Source of the DNA: Saccoglossus kowalevskii
Lineage: Eukaryota; Hemichordata; Enteropneusta; Harrimaniidae
DNA: 61,385 bases
Reading direction: 5' to 3'
Assembly: GCF_000003605.2 (NCBI RefSeq)
Contig: NW_003155740.1
Span: forward strand, 603,002-664,386
Below the pieces are notes generated by a model that worked only from the letters and a program-made list of their open reading frames with translations, was not told the origin of the DNA and did no database searches. The stretch's first letter is position 1. Each line of letters opens with the position of its first letter. Below, in pieces: positions 19,786 through 33,600 of the stretch. The translations under genes and the position numbers were made by a program.

Positions 19786-22700
19786 TAAAACTGAATCTTA
19801 AACTGAATTTGAGAACCACAATCAACTGTATTTACGTTTATCTCATAAATTATAGAATAAGTACTCTCATTACGTGTCAAATTGCCAGGCAGTTTGGTTT
19901 GTATACGTTGTTAAACTCGAAATACGGACCATGGTTCCAACAAGTTTATATGTATGTATATTATTATGACATTTTACATGACCCAAAATTGTCAAATGTA
20001 TTTGCTCGATTGAAAAAGTACACAAAAGACGCAGAAATATATGATCACCGGAAACACTACCTGTAGTGCGAGTCAGCTTCAATGTGGTGTTATCCAGGGA
20101 ACCACATATTGCACGACTCTTGAAAAAAACGCTGTTATGAAATTCTTAACGTTTTTATCGCGTGATTTAGGAAAACTTTCTAATCAAGGAAAGGCAATCA
20201 AGGAACAGGGATGTTCAGTAAGCGTATAGAAAACATATTTAGTTATAAATATTCTTATATAAAATGGATGTCTGAGTTTGAATTAGAAAGAGGGGGCATA
20301 GAATAAATCTCCTACCCCATGCTGCTTGACTGTGACGACAAGAAATCAAATTATACGGACACTGACCATTGCAATTCGTTCTCCTAATACGTCAACACGG
20401 GCAATTGAATTTACTTCTACAAGTGCGTTTAAATTGACTTAATAGCAAGTCATCTCTTCCGATAAATATTGTATATTGTATATTTATCTACATGCGACAA
20501 AACACTGTCAAAATCGATTATGAAGAGAAGGGAGAGTACGCATATGTATAGAATACGCAGCAAATCCTTCCAATTGTACAATGTCGATTAATATTCAAAT
20601 ACATATTTAACAATCCTTCACGATCGAAGCATACAATCATATTTATTGTACGCCATATAGAGTATACTCTATTGAATTACTTTTAAGGACGGTGTTGAAT
20701 TCAAATATAAAACTCTTCTATAATTATACGAGTGTCTGAAAAGTAATATATTACCTGCTTTTTTTTCTTATTTTTTTTTATCGCGATGACGATTAAATCA
20801 CAAGGAGTGCGCTAATTAAAAACTATGGCCAGGTATAATAACGATATGATTCACATAATACAGCTTTTGGATTTCTGAATTCAAATTATGTACTTATATT
20901 ATGTCATGTTGTGGCATTTTGTTAATCCAAGATTGGAACTGCAGCTTATCTCTACCTCCATTATTATATAAATTAAATTAATAATAATGTTAGCTGTACG
21001 TAGCATGTGGTTTATACGTTATCGCGGGGAAATCGCAACAAGTATACGGTTTTTCAACAATGATTTAGTTAACCATATTTCGTGTTTTCTTTCTGTTGCA
21101 TTAAATCATCAATTGCGCTTTAAATTTAGCCAAAAAAACAAATATAAATACGAATTTACATATCAGCAGTGAGAGCTCATTATATATTCATCTGTGTAGT
21201 CATACATATGTTTATTGCATCAAACGTGTGCAGTATGCGTACATTGAATGCGTGCACTTAAACTGACTTGCTGATTGAACAATTTCTTCAAAGAAACATA
21301 ATGTATCAGCCAGCCGTTTAATAATGACAATTTTGTTTTATGAGAAAAATAATCGAGTCGAAAGATTTCTATTGCATTTCATAAGTTAGTAATTGTGTTA
21401 AAATGACACCGTTGTTCGAATCAACCGACACCTCTCGCTTATTGAATCCCGTTGCTATGGAGATGGTGAGTAATTGGCGGTTGCTAAGAGTAACAGTAGT
21501 TAATTCATTAATTGTAATATTATCGGCTGCGATAATGATATATTCCCGTTTACTGTTTGTTGTAAACATACTATGGAATTATATATTTGCGTAGCTTCTA
21601 AAATTAAGATTTTGACAATTGATGAAGCAGTTGCTGTGATCGTTTTATATCGATTCTATCCTATCGGCTTTCAATCAGAGTAAATTGAATCATAATAACA
21701 TGTGATCTGAGTTAGATTTGGTTTAACACATCATAAATATCCGTTACTGACACGATGATGGAAGACATTAAATAAATTGTGTTGAGAAGGGGAATAAACA
21801 AATGCCATTGTCACGTTTAACCACATTCCCTCGAACTGTGGTTTAACGGACCGGCCAATGATATGACCTCGCTTTGAATACTGTGAACCGTTTCACAATC
21901 TTTGGTTGGCTCGCACTGAACATTCAACGCTTTACAGTACATGACTTACCACATGTCGAATGGAATTGGCAAACCATTCAGTCTATATACGTCGAATTTG
22001 AAGTGAAATCACAATTTATAATTATTGTCACGTAATTTTAGATTGTGAATTGTAATCTTTTACGCTTACTAGCTGCATTTCGTGATGACAATCCTGACGG
22101 CGAATAATAAAATTGTTTGATAAACAGGAATATTTGTTTAGGCTTTTCCTTACGGCGGGGGTATTTGATCAGCATCAAATCGCTATACAACGCCAATGCG
22201 GCGTCGTTTTGGTTTTTATATCAATATATCAGAGAAATTCGTTGTCGGAATTCAATTAGATCTTTTGAATTCCATAATCTGTAAGTCTGCTTGATCGGGA
22301 TTTTCAATTATTGTGGCTTCATCGTAGTATTCTTAAAATCTCCCAATATGTTTGTATCTTGTTGCGTGGTTGGTCGCAGAACATATGGTTTTATTTGTAC
22401 GGTGTTCCCCAAAGAGAAGGTGACGTTACGTCAACGCCTCCTTAGCTGCCCAAAAAGTGTAACATGAAGAGATCGATTGTGTCATAAAATATGATAATAC
22501 GTTCGGCATTCACCAATATGAAAGATTATGTGTGGTCATATTTCAGAACAATTAAACGGTAGATATGATTGAACTAGCTCCAAAATGTATATCTGGTCAC
22601 ATAGACTTGTTTGATCCAAATCAATTTTTTATTTGAATAGTCAACATGAAGAATTATGACAAAAAAACAACATTTAGATTTGATTATTTTTGAACGCTTG

Positions 22701-22802
22701 GCATGTTTTGTATAAAGCAATAGGTACGTGCACACATCAACACGTGGTCTCAGAAAATAGTCTGATTGGAGTCAAGGTGATAGATCAAACGTAAGTACTC
22801 AC

Positions 22803-22925
22803 CGATTTCACAGTTCGTGCCGGAGTAACATGTTGGACACAAACATTCGTAGTCAGTACACGACCCTTCTTTCAGTTGGCATACACCACCATTTACACAC
22901 GGATTACTGTTGCAAGCAGAAGGAC
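22803..22925 (-). CDS. Gene A exon 4: EGF-like domain 2 (8 Cys)
   Basis: The exon is 123 nt, phase 1-1, with a gtgagt donor. It encodes CNSNPCVNGGVCQLKEGSC followed by a CLCPTC core and CYSGTNC. Eight cysteines give the pattern C-x4-C-x5-C-x6-C-x4-C-x-C-x2-C-x6-C, two more than a standard EGF. The next exon downstream is 8 kb away, yet phase and repeat type continue there. Confidence 0.9.
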
Positions 22926-22980
22926 CTTAGGACAAAGATTTTAACTTGAATAAGTTATAATTTTGCAATATACCTTAGTC

Positions 22981-23190
22981 ACAAATGGCCGGCAAGATCT
23001 CGTAGGGCGCGAGAGACATGAGACTTTCCCCCTTTGAATAATGTCCCCATCGTCCCCACTGTATCACTGATTTATGTAACTATGGCATTTGGATTAGTGG
23101 ACGCGATATATTTGAAATATTTGAAAAATATTTGAGAAACAAAAACAAGCCCTCTCGCACTTAGCGAGATCTCAGCACTCATGTGCATCT
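22981..23190. mobile_element. MITE-like palindromic element, copy 2
   Basis: About 210 bp related to the copy at 2829-3045. The left end is ACAAATGGCCGGCAAGATCTC and the right end contains TTAGCGAGATCTCAGCACTC. It lies in the intron between EGF 1 and EGF 2 of gene A, in the same relative orientation. Confidence 0.7.
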
Positions 23191-23617
23191 ATGGTCAATT
23201 AATGTCTTGACGTAAAAACAATACTTATTACGTCTTACTATGATCGTGACGTCATTATTTGTCAGGGAGAAGTGTGCACGTGGATGTTCGATTGTGTATG
23301 GTGTGTTGCACAATGGATTGTAGTTTATCGTGAATTTCACTCAAGTATTCGCGTACAACAGTGTTTTCGTTCAATGAAATCATTAACTACCTAAGGTAAT
23401 TAATACGCACTAGTGATTCAAAAACATGCGTAACGGCATAAGCTTTTAGGTGCGCGCGACGAGAACGAGTGGAAATAATAGATAACGACAGCGACGTAGA
23501 TAATGGCAATTACTGGTATGCCTTTTGCTTTTTAACAGTAAGATAAAAGTTTCATGATTACAATGCAGCTTTCAACCATCAACAAAGTAAATGCAAGGCG
23601 ATGCAAAGACAACCTAC

Positions 23618-23740
23618 CGTATTCACAGTGTTCACCGTGATAGCAATCCGTGCAGTAACAACTGTATGCTGTATACAGGCCGATCACGAGCTGACACACT
23701 CCGCCATTTTGACAACGATCCCCGTCGCAAGGATTTCCAG
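23618..23740 (-). CDS. Gene A exon 3: EGF-like domain 1
   Basis: The exon is 123 nt, phase 1-1, between tgttag and gtaggt. It encodes an EGF-like domain starting NPCDGDRCQNGGVCQ and ending CYHGEHCEY. Seven cysteines are visible. Against the other repeats it lacks the extra Cys expected between C3 and C4, where VIGLYTAYS stands instead, but keeps the extra Cys of the CTDC segment. One cysteine is therefore predicted to be unpaired inside this module. Confidence 0.88.
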
Positions 23741-24463
23741 CTAACAGAAAAAATATAATTTGTTATTTAGTTGCATAGTATATAGTATTTATGTAACTAT
23801 TTCAGAATTGTCTTGTCAAAATCAATTGTATTCAGGTTTTCTCCAAATAACGAAAAATGTATAATGGCGAAAACGGAAAGGCTTTATCGTTATGTTTAAA
23901 GAAATCTGCTCAAAGGGTTGAGCGCGTGATAAATGCGCACACAAGACGTGCGTTCACGTTGGACTTATGGATGACATAAATAGATGCGAATTTATGGAAT
24001 TTTTGATTGAAGCGAAATTATAACAGATCTTAGCGAATCTAAGATTGATTAATTACTCTCGGCTTTTCCGTAAATAATTAATAGCTACTTGTTAACTGAA
24101 CTGAACTGAACTGAACTAATGTTGGCTCTGTAATATATCTTATTATGTTTGTTTTTTAAAAAAAAAACTAATGTGCATGCGTGGAATAAAACTTTTGTTA
24201 TGTTATACACAAAATAAGATTGATAAATACGACACTTTATTACCGGAACAGAGTTTCACTTCAACTGATAAATCGCGCAATTATTGTATTCAGGTATTTG
24301 TGAACATTGCAAGAAATCCATGAAATTGACGGGAATTGGCAACACTGAATTGAATTTATGCTTTACGTTTGCTGTGATGTAATTAACCAGGTTCCTGTAA
24401 TTTGTTCTAGCCTACGAGTTGTACTGTTGTATAAGTATAGTTAAGTAATTTACGATTACGTAC

Positions 24464-24724
24464 TCGTTCGTCTGCTCTCTGTGGCTGTAATATTCCTTCC
24501 ATTTACAAATGCAGACACAAAAATGCTGTATTGCGTGCCGGGAAATAATCCAGAAAACGTGTATTCCATGAGAGATGTAGACAATGAAACAGGAAATACG
24601 CCGTCCGCTGCTGGGTCCAACAAAATAATTATGCTGTCGCCAGTAATCGTTCCATATATCTGCCATGATGCTTTGATTACTGTAGGGCTGACATGAGTGA
24701 TAGTAATTTTGATAATCTCGTCCT
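24464..24724 (-). CDS. Gene A exon 2: fibronectin type III domain
   Basis: The 261-nt exon is flanked by tttcag and gtacgt and is phase 1-1. It encodes one FN3 domain of 87 residues: the B-strand Trp in KASWQIYG, the Y-x-F-x-G-L motif (YTFSGLFPGTQYSI) before the F strand, and a TES tail. FN3 domains are extracellular beta-sandwich adhesion or ligand-binding modules. A potential N-glycosylation site (NIT) lies near the end. Only one FN3 exon was found, although neighbours in the large upstream intron could have been missed. Confidence 0.8.
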
Positions 24725-25120
24725 CTGAAATATATAGTATAACAAAGTTATAAAGATTGTCATGAGGTGTGGAGACAGATACCTACACTGGGGGTTGCTT
24801 TCAAGCATAAAACTTGTTAAAGTTAAAGTGGTAAACAAGAGTTTATTTTACATGTCATTTAACATTTGTCTGTTTCCATGGTTAGTGAGTCCAGTGAATG
24901 TTGTCTGGCATTATCGGGCACCGTGAAATAATTGGGACGCCCAAATGTTGAAACAAGCTCACTTTGATAACGGTTTCTCATAAAACTAATTGCAATTGTT
25001 GGAGGGACTGAACATATTGAACTATCAAAACTAATGAAACACAACTAATCACCCACCAGCAAAATTACTACGAAAACATCGATTGATGGAATGCATAATT
25101 CAGTACATGTGCTAGGGAAT

Positions 25121-25130
25121 TCTCGCGAGA
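25121..25130. promoter_or_regulatory. TCTCGCGAGA palindrome, site 1
   Basis: An exact 10-bp palindrome known in vertebrate CpG-island promoters as the CGCG element recognised by BANP. It lies about 400 bp 5' of the FN3 exon on the gene A strand and could mark an internal promoter. Function here is unproven. Confidence 0.4.
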
Positions 25131-28100
25131 TTGCATTAGTGAACTACGTGCGCGAACTGCAAAAGTCGGTTGAATACAATGTATATCTCCGTGACACAGT
25201 CATTTACTGCAATCTGCATATGTACGCTAATGTGCTTATTGTGAACGCTCGTACAAAATGTGTTGGTGTTGGTCAAACGCATGGTACCATTCCTTTTAAA
25301 TTAGCGTATATGTCAATCTGATATAATGCATTTTGAAATTTTCACTACAAATATATAAACAGCCAATTGCCCCTTGACAAGTATATAAACGTGACTAGGT
25401 ATCATTTGCCTACTGCAGGTCGACACGCTAGGTGAAATGCATTAAAACCTATGTTTCCACTTAACGAACATCAATTTTCTCAGGCATTTGCGCAATGATC
25501 CCATATTTATATTTCCCGTCCTTTGTTCTTGTAACATAAAATACCACTCTTGTGTATATATAGAAAATTACATATACTTTGGATAAGTTTACCTCTTATG
25601 TAAAAAAGACGACTGTGAACATTTTCACAGAAATGATGTGTTTGGATGTTTGATATGTTTTCCAAAATGCTCATTATTATACTAAATGAGTAAGCACTTG
25701 ATAATACGCCAAGTTACGTGATATATACTTATCATAATAGTATGCTCTCGGTCTACTCAATAAAATTGTCATAAACGATTGTTAGTTTCAACAAAATGCA
25801 ATCATCCAGCTGTCCAGTTGCTGTTTCATTCCATATCCTGTCCGACCTTTCCATTTAGCCCCGTGTACATTCATTTGAAACAACATTGGGTATTTTGGCT
25901 CAGTAACACATTAATTAAATATACAAAAAGAAAATGCGCACTTCGCGACTGTTTAAGAGCAACGGCGCCTTAACTTAATAATCGTAAACACGAGATGTAT
26001 GTTTAATGAGACAAGAAGCGTAGCATACAATGTAAAAAAAGTTACTGGTTCCCGGGAGAGAATATCACTACCTTAGAGACATGTGGACAGCATACAATTT
26101 ATAGAATTATTTTTTGACGTATTGCTAATAACGAGTAACGCATGACAATAGCAACGCTGTACACCTCTGACTTAAAATAGGTGCAATATTATTAGTGTAA
26201 ATTAATCTCTAGGTAATTAAGACAATATTTATTAGAACTATACTAGGATTAATTATTTTAATATTATGTGTCTACCCTGGCTTTTTTGTTTGGGTCAACA
26301 AAGTTCACAGAGGAAGCATGTTTCATCGTGAACTGAAGGTGTAAAAACAGCGCGTGGTCCGTTTTTGATGTGCCAGTTGCCATGAGAAACCATGCTGTCC
26401 TGTCTGATTGCCTCACAAAATAATGCCTACATGACACACATTATAAAATATTACTCTGAACTCGTAACGCCATATGTCGTGCATGTCAATATACACACAT
26501 TTAGCGAAAACGATGTCGATCAGTATGGATGGTCTATTTGTATTATCTTCACTAATTGTTTGCCACCACGTAAAATACTATAATATACCAACAAAAACTT
26601 TTAAAAGAATATCTGGGGCGTGATTAAAAAAACTAGTAGATACCCGAATCGTCTAAAATAAACGAAAATGGCGTCCTTTCAAACACGAATGAAGCATCGA
26701 TCGTTTTGCAACAGATATACAATGCAACCAGCTGATCAAATGAAGTATATTATAAGGGGTAACTGGTTATTATTACAGTTAACGAGAAAAACGCGAGAAA
26801 ATGTATACAAGAACACTTAAAGAAAGTGCTGAATCATTTTGTGCCTCTATGTTTTGACCTATGTACATAGTGTCAACAATGCACGTCGCATGCAATGGCA
26901 CAATCAAACTCCAAACTGCCTACGCACTACGACGATTATCAACAATCACAACGCATGTAATGGGGATTTAATGACTTGAGAACCAAGTTTAGGGTGTTCT
27001 AGAAATACTTTAGTGGAAACGTAAGTGCACGTTTATCACACCATTTAAAGCAAATGACGCTGGTTGACCGGAAAACTGGAGATTATAAACTAAACAACGC
27101 AAATGCAAAGAGTTTCGTGGTGATTGTCTTTTTTTTTTTGAAGTTTGACACCATTGAAATTAGTGTATTGGAAGGAGTTAATAGCTCTATGCGTGGTTGG
27201 CTAATTTACCATTCAAAATCTGTCTTAAATTGTCGTATGAGGTTAATTAGTAAGTTATATGATGTCGGCTGAAGACGCGTTGTACCTTGGCACTGTATGC
27301 AATACAAATAAATAAATAAATACAATGATTCTGTGGACGACGAGCAACAAAAAAAACATACTTTAATAATACAGTTTATGTTGTTGTGGATTCCATAAAT
27401 CATGACAGTTTAGCGTGATGATTATTTAAATACAAATCGAAAATCTGATTGGTTAATGCAAGCAGATTGAACTTTTGGCATCGATATTTTACCCAATATT
27501 TGTTTTAATTAATATTAAGAATTATATAAATTTGAATATTTCTGGTGATTTCAGTTGTAAACAAAAACGCGCATGTGAGACATCGCTTCAAATTGCCTCA
27601 TCCTGATTTTCTCTGCGCACAAGAACTTGTTTCACCATTTCCCTTGAAGTTTGTGAAAAGCCACTGATCCAGAATTAGTATTTATGGTAATATGTTGCTC
27701 TAAAGTCAACTAATAACGGTACTCGGTTTTTATGAGCGGCAATCTGTATATACAAATGGGGTGTTACGCTCTACAGTGTCTTACGCGCTCACAAATTACG
27801 ATCACCGTGTTAGTTTCTAGCATTTATCAGCTGTAATACTAGTATAACCAAAGACTAGAAACAAGTACAAATTACTAAATTCGTTTAATTGTTTGCCATG
27901 ATTTACCGTTTTCTTGCTTTTGATTTAGGGTAAGAATACAACTGTGAAATACGACTTTGTTTATAGTTGGGTATTCTTTAGTATACGTAACTCGCAATAA
28001 TCTTGAAAACTGTTTTTTTCTTTAAATTAATATATATATATCATTGATTGTGTTATACAAAACGTACAAGGCGGCCGAGTACTGCCATACAATGCAACTT

Positions 28101-30279
28101 ATACAGTAAACCGATACCACATACATGTTGATAATATTACGGTCCTTATAAATACGTGTCAACATATCCATATTTAAATGAACATTTCGAGAGGCCGCCA
28201 CAGATTAAATATTAGTACTGTGGTTTTCATGTATGCTGAATGATCAAGTCCTCTGTGTTGACATCGTCAAGTCATTTACCCTGTACCACTAAAGATGCGG
28301 GTTGGTGTGTTTCCATTACGGATCCTCAATAATAACCCATTTATGTTTGAACCATGGGCGTATAGGTTATTATCCTTTGTTAATAGAAAATTTAAAAAAT
28401 AAAAGAAACGTGCGTCATTTGTCATTTTGAGTTCGATATGAAACAAGGTCTGATTGATTATTTGTTTGAACTTGGTAATCAATTAGTATAATATTGAATG
28501 TCAATGTAATTTCCCTGAAATTTGATGGGAGGGTATGCAAATCTCATTAAACTGTCGCCGGGACACTAATTGAGGATTGCAAATAAAAAGACGTTTTTAT
28601 GGAAAAGTTTATTAGTGATTTTTGTGAACTAGGTTCATCTAAAATTGTATTTAATTCGAATGTGTACACGTAATATGAACACCGGTTGTGTTCCCATCTT
28701 GTGCAGATTAAAACGCGCCCCAAAATGTCACGTCAATTTGTGGCCTAGGGTACGCGAGGTAGTATATATACATTAATACTGGCACATCACATCGCGATTA
28801 CGATATATAATGGTTTCAGCATCTACATGTTCATACAATCATACAATGCAAATTGGTTTGCTTAAGTGGAATTAATTAGTATGAAAATTAATAAGCAATT
28901 GAAATCTCATTTCCGTTTGTTCTGTTTGTGATTAAAGCCAATTGTTCCAAACCTTTTCTTATCAGCATGTTCTTATCAGCTTTCATGTTGATGGGCGGGA
29001 GTGAAACAAAGCCAATGTTTTGCAAGGCCTACAAGTTGCAAATTAAAATTTTATTTTAGGACTCAATGACATTCATAAATTCTCAAATAAAACCTAATTA
29101 CCCTAATGGTTTCTTACTCAGTTATACAATAACACCTTCGCTAAATTTATAGAACAGTGATAAAGACAATCTTGAAACAAATAAATAGGACAAAGTGTTG
29201 AACATATTTGAAACCACTTGAAACAATATACAGTGTGTGGTCTCAAGATACTGAAGTCAGGTTTTTCTCCCTAATGAATTTGGAATTTAATTCAAAATTT
29301 CAAATATAAAATTAGTCATTATAAACTTACAGACTACCATCAATATTTATACTTCATAGATACGCAGGATATTTCCCCACTGGTTATTATGATCACAATG
29401 ACAAATAATAAAAACCAATTTGGCAACAAATCCCGAAGTATTGGACCACTGAAGCTAGTCTGTGCTAAAGTCGTGGTGTTTAATTACCAAATTACTTATT
29501 TCAGAAGTTTTTTAAAATTCAAAAGAAAGTTCTCATGAACTGTACAAAGCACTTATGATTGGTTTGGTAGAATGTTCAGTATTCAGAAAATACGTATTGT
29601 GCCATATCTAATTGACAGCCAAGTCACAGGGAAGCTGCATTGAAAGCGTGTTATTACAATACGTGCTATTGAATGCATTATTTATAGTAATTAAGCACAT
29701 ACTCTATCCTAGGATAAATGACGCCGTACTAAAATAAAAGACAATGTGTCGGTAATAATATAACAAAAATACGCTTACGTTTTAGCCGAGCAATACAAAG
29801 AATATATGTTTGAATAAGTCATGTATGTGTAAATTTACAAAAAAGAAACATGTATGAAATGATAACCCGATTATAATAATCAGAGCATAAACAGTGCAAC
29901 ATTTTTTAAACGTCAATAGACGGGAATATTGATAAGCAGTATTCTGATATACTGCGCACAACATCAAAAATATACGAAATTAAAAGCAATTGCATCATCA
30001 AAGAAAACCGCTTTTAATTCTTCTAACACGTTAAAAGCATTATGAACAATTGCGCCAAGACATACACTCTAATTATGGGGTAACATAATGTTAAATAGTT
30101 TGAAGACTTAAAGATATTGAATGATATACCATTATACAGTATATAGTTGCAATTAAAGGTTTCTCATAGGTTTATGGCATTTGTTCATATTGTGATTTTT
30201 GATTTACGGGTATGTAAAACGAAATTACATTAACGGATGTAACTGATAACTTTTCCAATGAAATCCTTAGCACCCCGTT

Positions 30280-30660
30280 GGCAGGCCAGTCACACTGGTT
30301 CTCACCACAAGAGGTTACGATCCCCCCTGCCAAATGCTAAGTACAACTGAAACTAATATCTACATATTTACATGAAAAAATGTCCACCTGTGCGGATCTA
30401 TTTGTGCAGGCGTTTTACGACCGTATGCCCTTACTGACGTCAACCGAACTTGTTATGTGGGAAGTTGGCACCCAAGACTCACAGGTGCTACACCTTGCCC
30501 AAGGGTGACCTGGAGGTAGTTGCGGCAAAGGATAACCTCATTCTCCCGAGTACAAAAACTCCGCAACCGGATGCAATTTTAACGTCGTACCCAGGACATA
30601 AAAAATATGTTTTAAAGCTGAAAACCGACACTACTAAGCCATGAGGCCAAACCTGTAATA
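30280..30660 (-). mobile_element. tRNA-derived SINE-like element
   Basis: Read on the minus strand, TGGCTTAGTAG (30641-30631) resembles an RNA polymerase III A box. About 40 nt further, GGGTACGACGTT (30592-30581) resembles a degenerate B box, preceded by GTCCTG as in many tRNA-derived SINEs. Downstream follow TTGCGG and a CTTGGGCAAGGTG segment. The downstream end and target duplication are not clear. Confidence 0.5.
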
Positions 30661-33600
30661 AACCAGGAGCGCTGAAAAGCACCGCGTTCACCCGCGCGAT
30701 CAGTGTGTGTTGTGTTTTCAAGTTAACGTTGTCGACACCAAACGAAACCATCGTGACAATAGAGGGATGCATTAATCATAGATAAACATAATAAACAGCA
30801 TTCAGTGATTTTGGGATTTGAATAATTCGTAAAAAAGGGCTCGTGATATACAAGTATAATATAACAAAAACTATATAATACAAGTGATGTTTGTTCAATA
30901 TACGCATGTCAAGCTCAGAATGATATCCATGATGTGTAGCAGTGCGTTAGGCACGTACAACGTCACTACAGATAAATATGATGACTGCAAACAAATTGTT
31001 AGATAACCTAATACGTGAAATGGTACAACAGAGAGTATAGGAAAAAAACACGATCACGAGCCCAACATTGATAGGCAGCATAAAGAGCAATTGCAGTGGG
31101 GTTCGTGATTCTTCCATCAATATGTATAGGTCTTTTTAGACGTATTACAATTTATCCTATCCAATTTTTGTTCAATATTCTGGAATATGATTTGTTCTCA
31201 AGAACTTTTGTATCTATAGTTCAAAAGCGATGAATAACCAGCTCCTGCAAAGTATTAATGCTAAACACCTAGAAACAAAACACCGATTGCCTTCTCAGCG
31301 ATATTGGATGTTGTGGTGGAATTGCTCTAGCAAATCGGTAAGAGAAGGCTGATAAATCCAAGCACGCAAAGATTCGGTGTTATGCAATTCATCCAACATA
31401 TACGATTTGAAATACATAAATTAATAACTTGTACAAGCTATTGTGTTAATGTATGAATAAAGTGATGTTGCAGTATTACTAAATGCCGTACATGACTGTT
31501 TAATAAGATATAATGCACGACTGGATAGATACAATCCTCAGATGGGAAAAACCTTTTATGTGTCATTAAAACACATTCAATTTTTACTTCATTGTGCGGA
31601 CTGTAACATTCTGAATGTAATTGCATGTGACGTCATATGCTAATAGGGAACTCAGTTACTTTCCTATATGAAGTCTATATCGAATTATGTAAGTGTATGT
31701 GTGTATAAGATTGGATTTTTAAGACTGTAAACTTATTTAATTTCGTATGAGACAATTTTGGCGAAATGTTGTCTTCGCGAATGCAATAAACTCCAAATGT
31801 TTTAGCAGTGCGAATTGAAGAATTCAAATTACACAATTGGTAAATAATTAACATACTAATAATATCTTGAATTAACTCTACTTTATTAACAAAGCCGGGG
31901 AGGAACGGGGAATCGCAAATACTCCTTTGTGAACATAATGTTGTATTCCCGCATTGTGTACTAGTGTGGGGTGTGCCATATGGGTATATATTTTGATGTG
32001 GCTTTACTTGCTTGTTTCAATTTAATATTGAGAGTTCAATAACATACTTAACACCGTTGGAGCATAAACATCCGCTTTTAGTATCTATTCCGGTAGGGAA
32101 CGTGGGCTGTTCGACGTGTTGTTCTTTTATACATTTCTTGGTAAATTCAGATCTACGTGAATGTGCCGTATGTACATACATTTTTTACACCATTCGCATC
32201 CGCGTATTTAAGTGAACCTCTAATATCTAATTTAGGTTCTTCGCTTTCTATTTTACAGACTTGTTTGGATTAATCCGTCTATAATATACATTCACACGAT
32301 GTCTCGATTGCATGCAGAGTAGAAACTAATTACGTTGCATTGTACATTGATTTTTAACGCATGTATAACCTGGGCTAATGGTGTCAGATTCAACGTAATC
32401 GAATGTCAAGACAGACTAATTCAATATGCTCATATCGGACATGACACGAAGTCATAGTAGCACGTGTCTTACACGCTTACAATATATTTACCTGGTCAAC
32501 GCGAATGTAATGATGTACATCGAAATGTGCTTATGCTGGTTAGTAGAGTTTTACGAGCTTAGGAACTTCGGCATTCCGATATGCCCCGTGGGCAATTACA
32601 GTTCGAGAATAGCTTAAACCAATTAGGGTATTCTGTCATAACAGTGGTGTTCGATACTGAATTATTGATTTCTATTTTTTGTTTCGTTTCTCTCTTATAA
32701 AATGCCAAAAGTACGATTCTGGAAAGGCGCAATCGATTTTTTTCTCCCAAATTATACTAATTAAAATGAATTAAACATATCGATTTTATCTATTTTGTGG
32801 ACGCCATTACTTCTAATTAGAAGTACCACATGATCGATAAAACGATCTGGCAATTAGTGTTGTTGTCAATGATGCATAAACGAACGACATAGTGAATGAG
32901 TACGTGTGTGATCGCTACACATCTCTGATCGACGTCTCCAACTAAAATATCATCGGTGTATAGCTGATACACAACTAACATTAAAGTGCCGCGCGCGTCG
33001 TAAATATGCAACTTACACGCGTTCCCCTCCAATATATGGATTACAGTTAATAACTATTAGCATTACAGTAAACAGACGATATGTCGGACAGAGTACCTAC
33101 AACTGATTTTTTTTTTCTTATTTCCAGACATAGAATTACAGTAACAACTTCTTAAGTGTACACGTTATTCCACTTAACGTCTCAAACTTCTCTTACCGGA
33201 CTTTATGTAAACATATTCAAAGTGTATAGATTCATTGGCGCATTGAAAACGACGGTCTCGAGTCAATGCGCAATTTGACTAGCTGTAGGCTCTTCAGTTA
33301 TTCTTCGTTACAGATACAATAGTGTAAATATGATGACGTGACTTGGCTGTCTTAATAGCATATCCTCGAAGAATTTTATGAAAAGTAAACGTTTTATGAT
33401 AACGGTGTCGAGTTTCAGGCGGCGGTGTCTGAAGTATAGTCCGAATTCCAACGATTGGCAAACTGAGACGTCTGTCTCCATATTTTCTAAGGTCTGATCT
33501 CAGCTTAGTTTCCAGGCTTCATTATTTACCTTCAATTTTAGAAATAAATATCGAGAGCTATTATTGCAATTAGGCGTTTTTAATATAAATATTATGTCAA

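Larger units (their letters stand above)
14820..22802. other. 8-kb intron of gene A (between EGF 2 and EGF 3)
   Basis: No exon with a cysteine-rich module or good splice pair was recognised here. Contents seen: the 278-bp TIR element at 16952-17229, the tandem duplication at 19518-19785, and many homopolymer A/T runs. Further phase 1-1 EGF exons could be hidden, as phase alone cannot exclude them. Confidence 0.5.

Noticed and set aside
21953-22080. Possible extra exon with a gtaagt donor in the 8-kb intron
   Set aside because: Only nine codons are open in the required phase, and there is no EGF pattern.
24859-25044. Minus-strand open frame just upstream of the FN3 exon
   Set aside because: It runs into a stop with no usable donor and resembles no domain, so it cannot be the exon before FN3.
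25046-25321. Plus-strand open frame of about 90 codons next to the TCTCGCGAGA site
   Set aside because: Composition looks natural, but many frames of this size arise by chance here, and no family, splice site pair or transcript signal supports it.
29341-29450. Minus-strand hydrophobic frame (WFLLFVIVIIITSGEIS) that resembles a signal peptide
   Set aside because: No start Met in frame, and a stop comes before the gtaagt donor.
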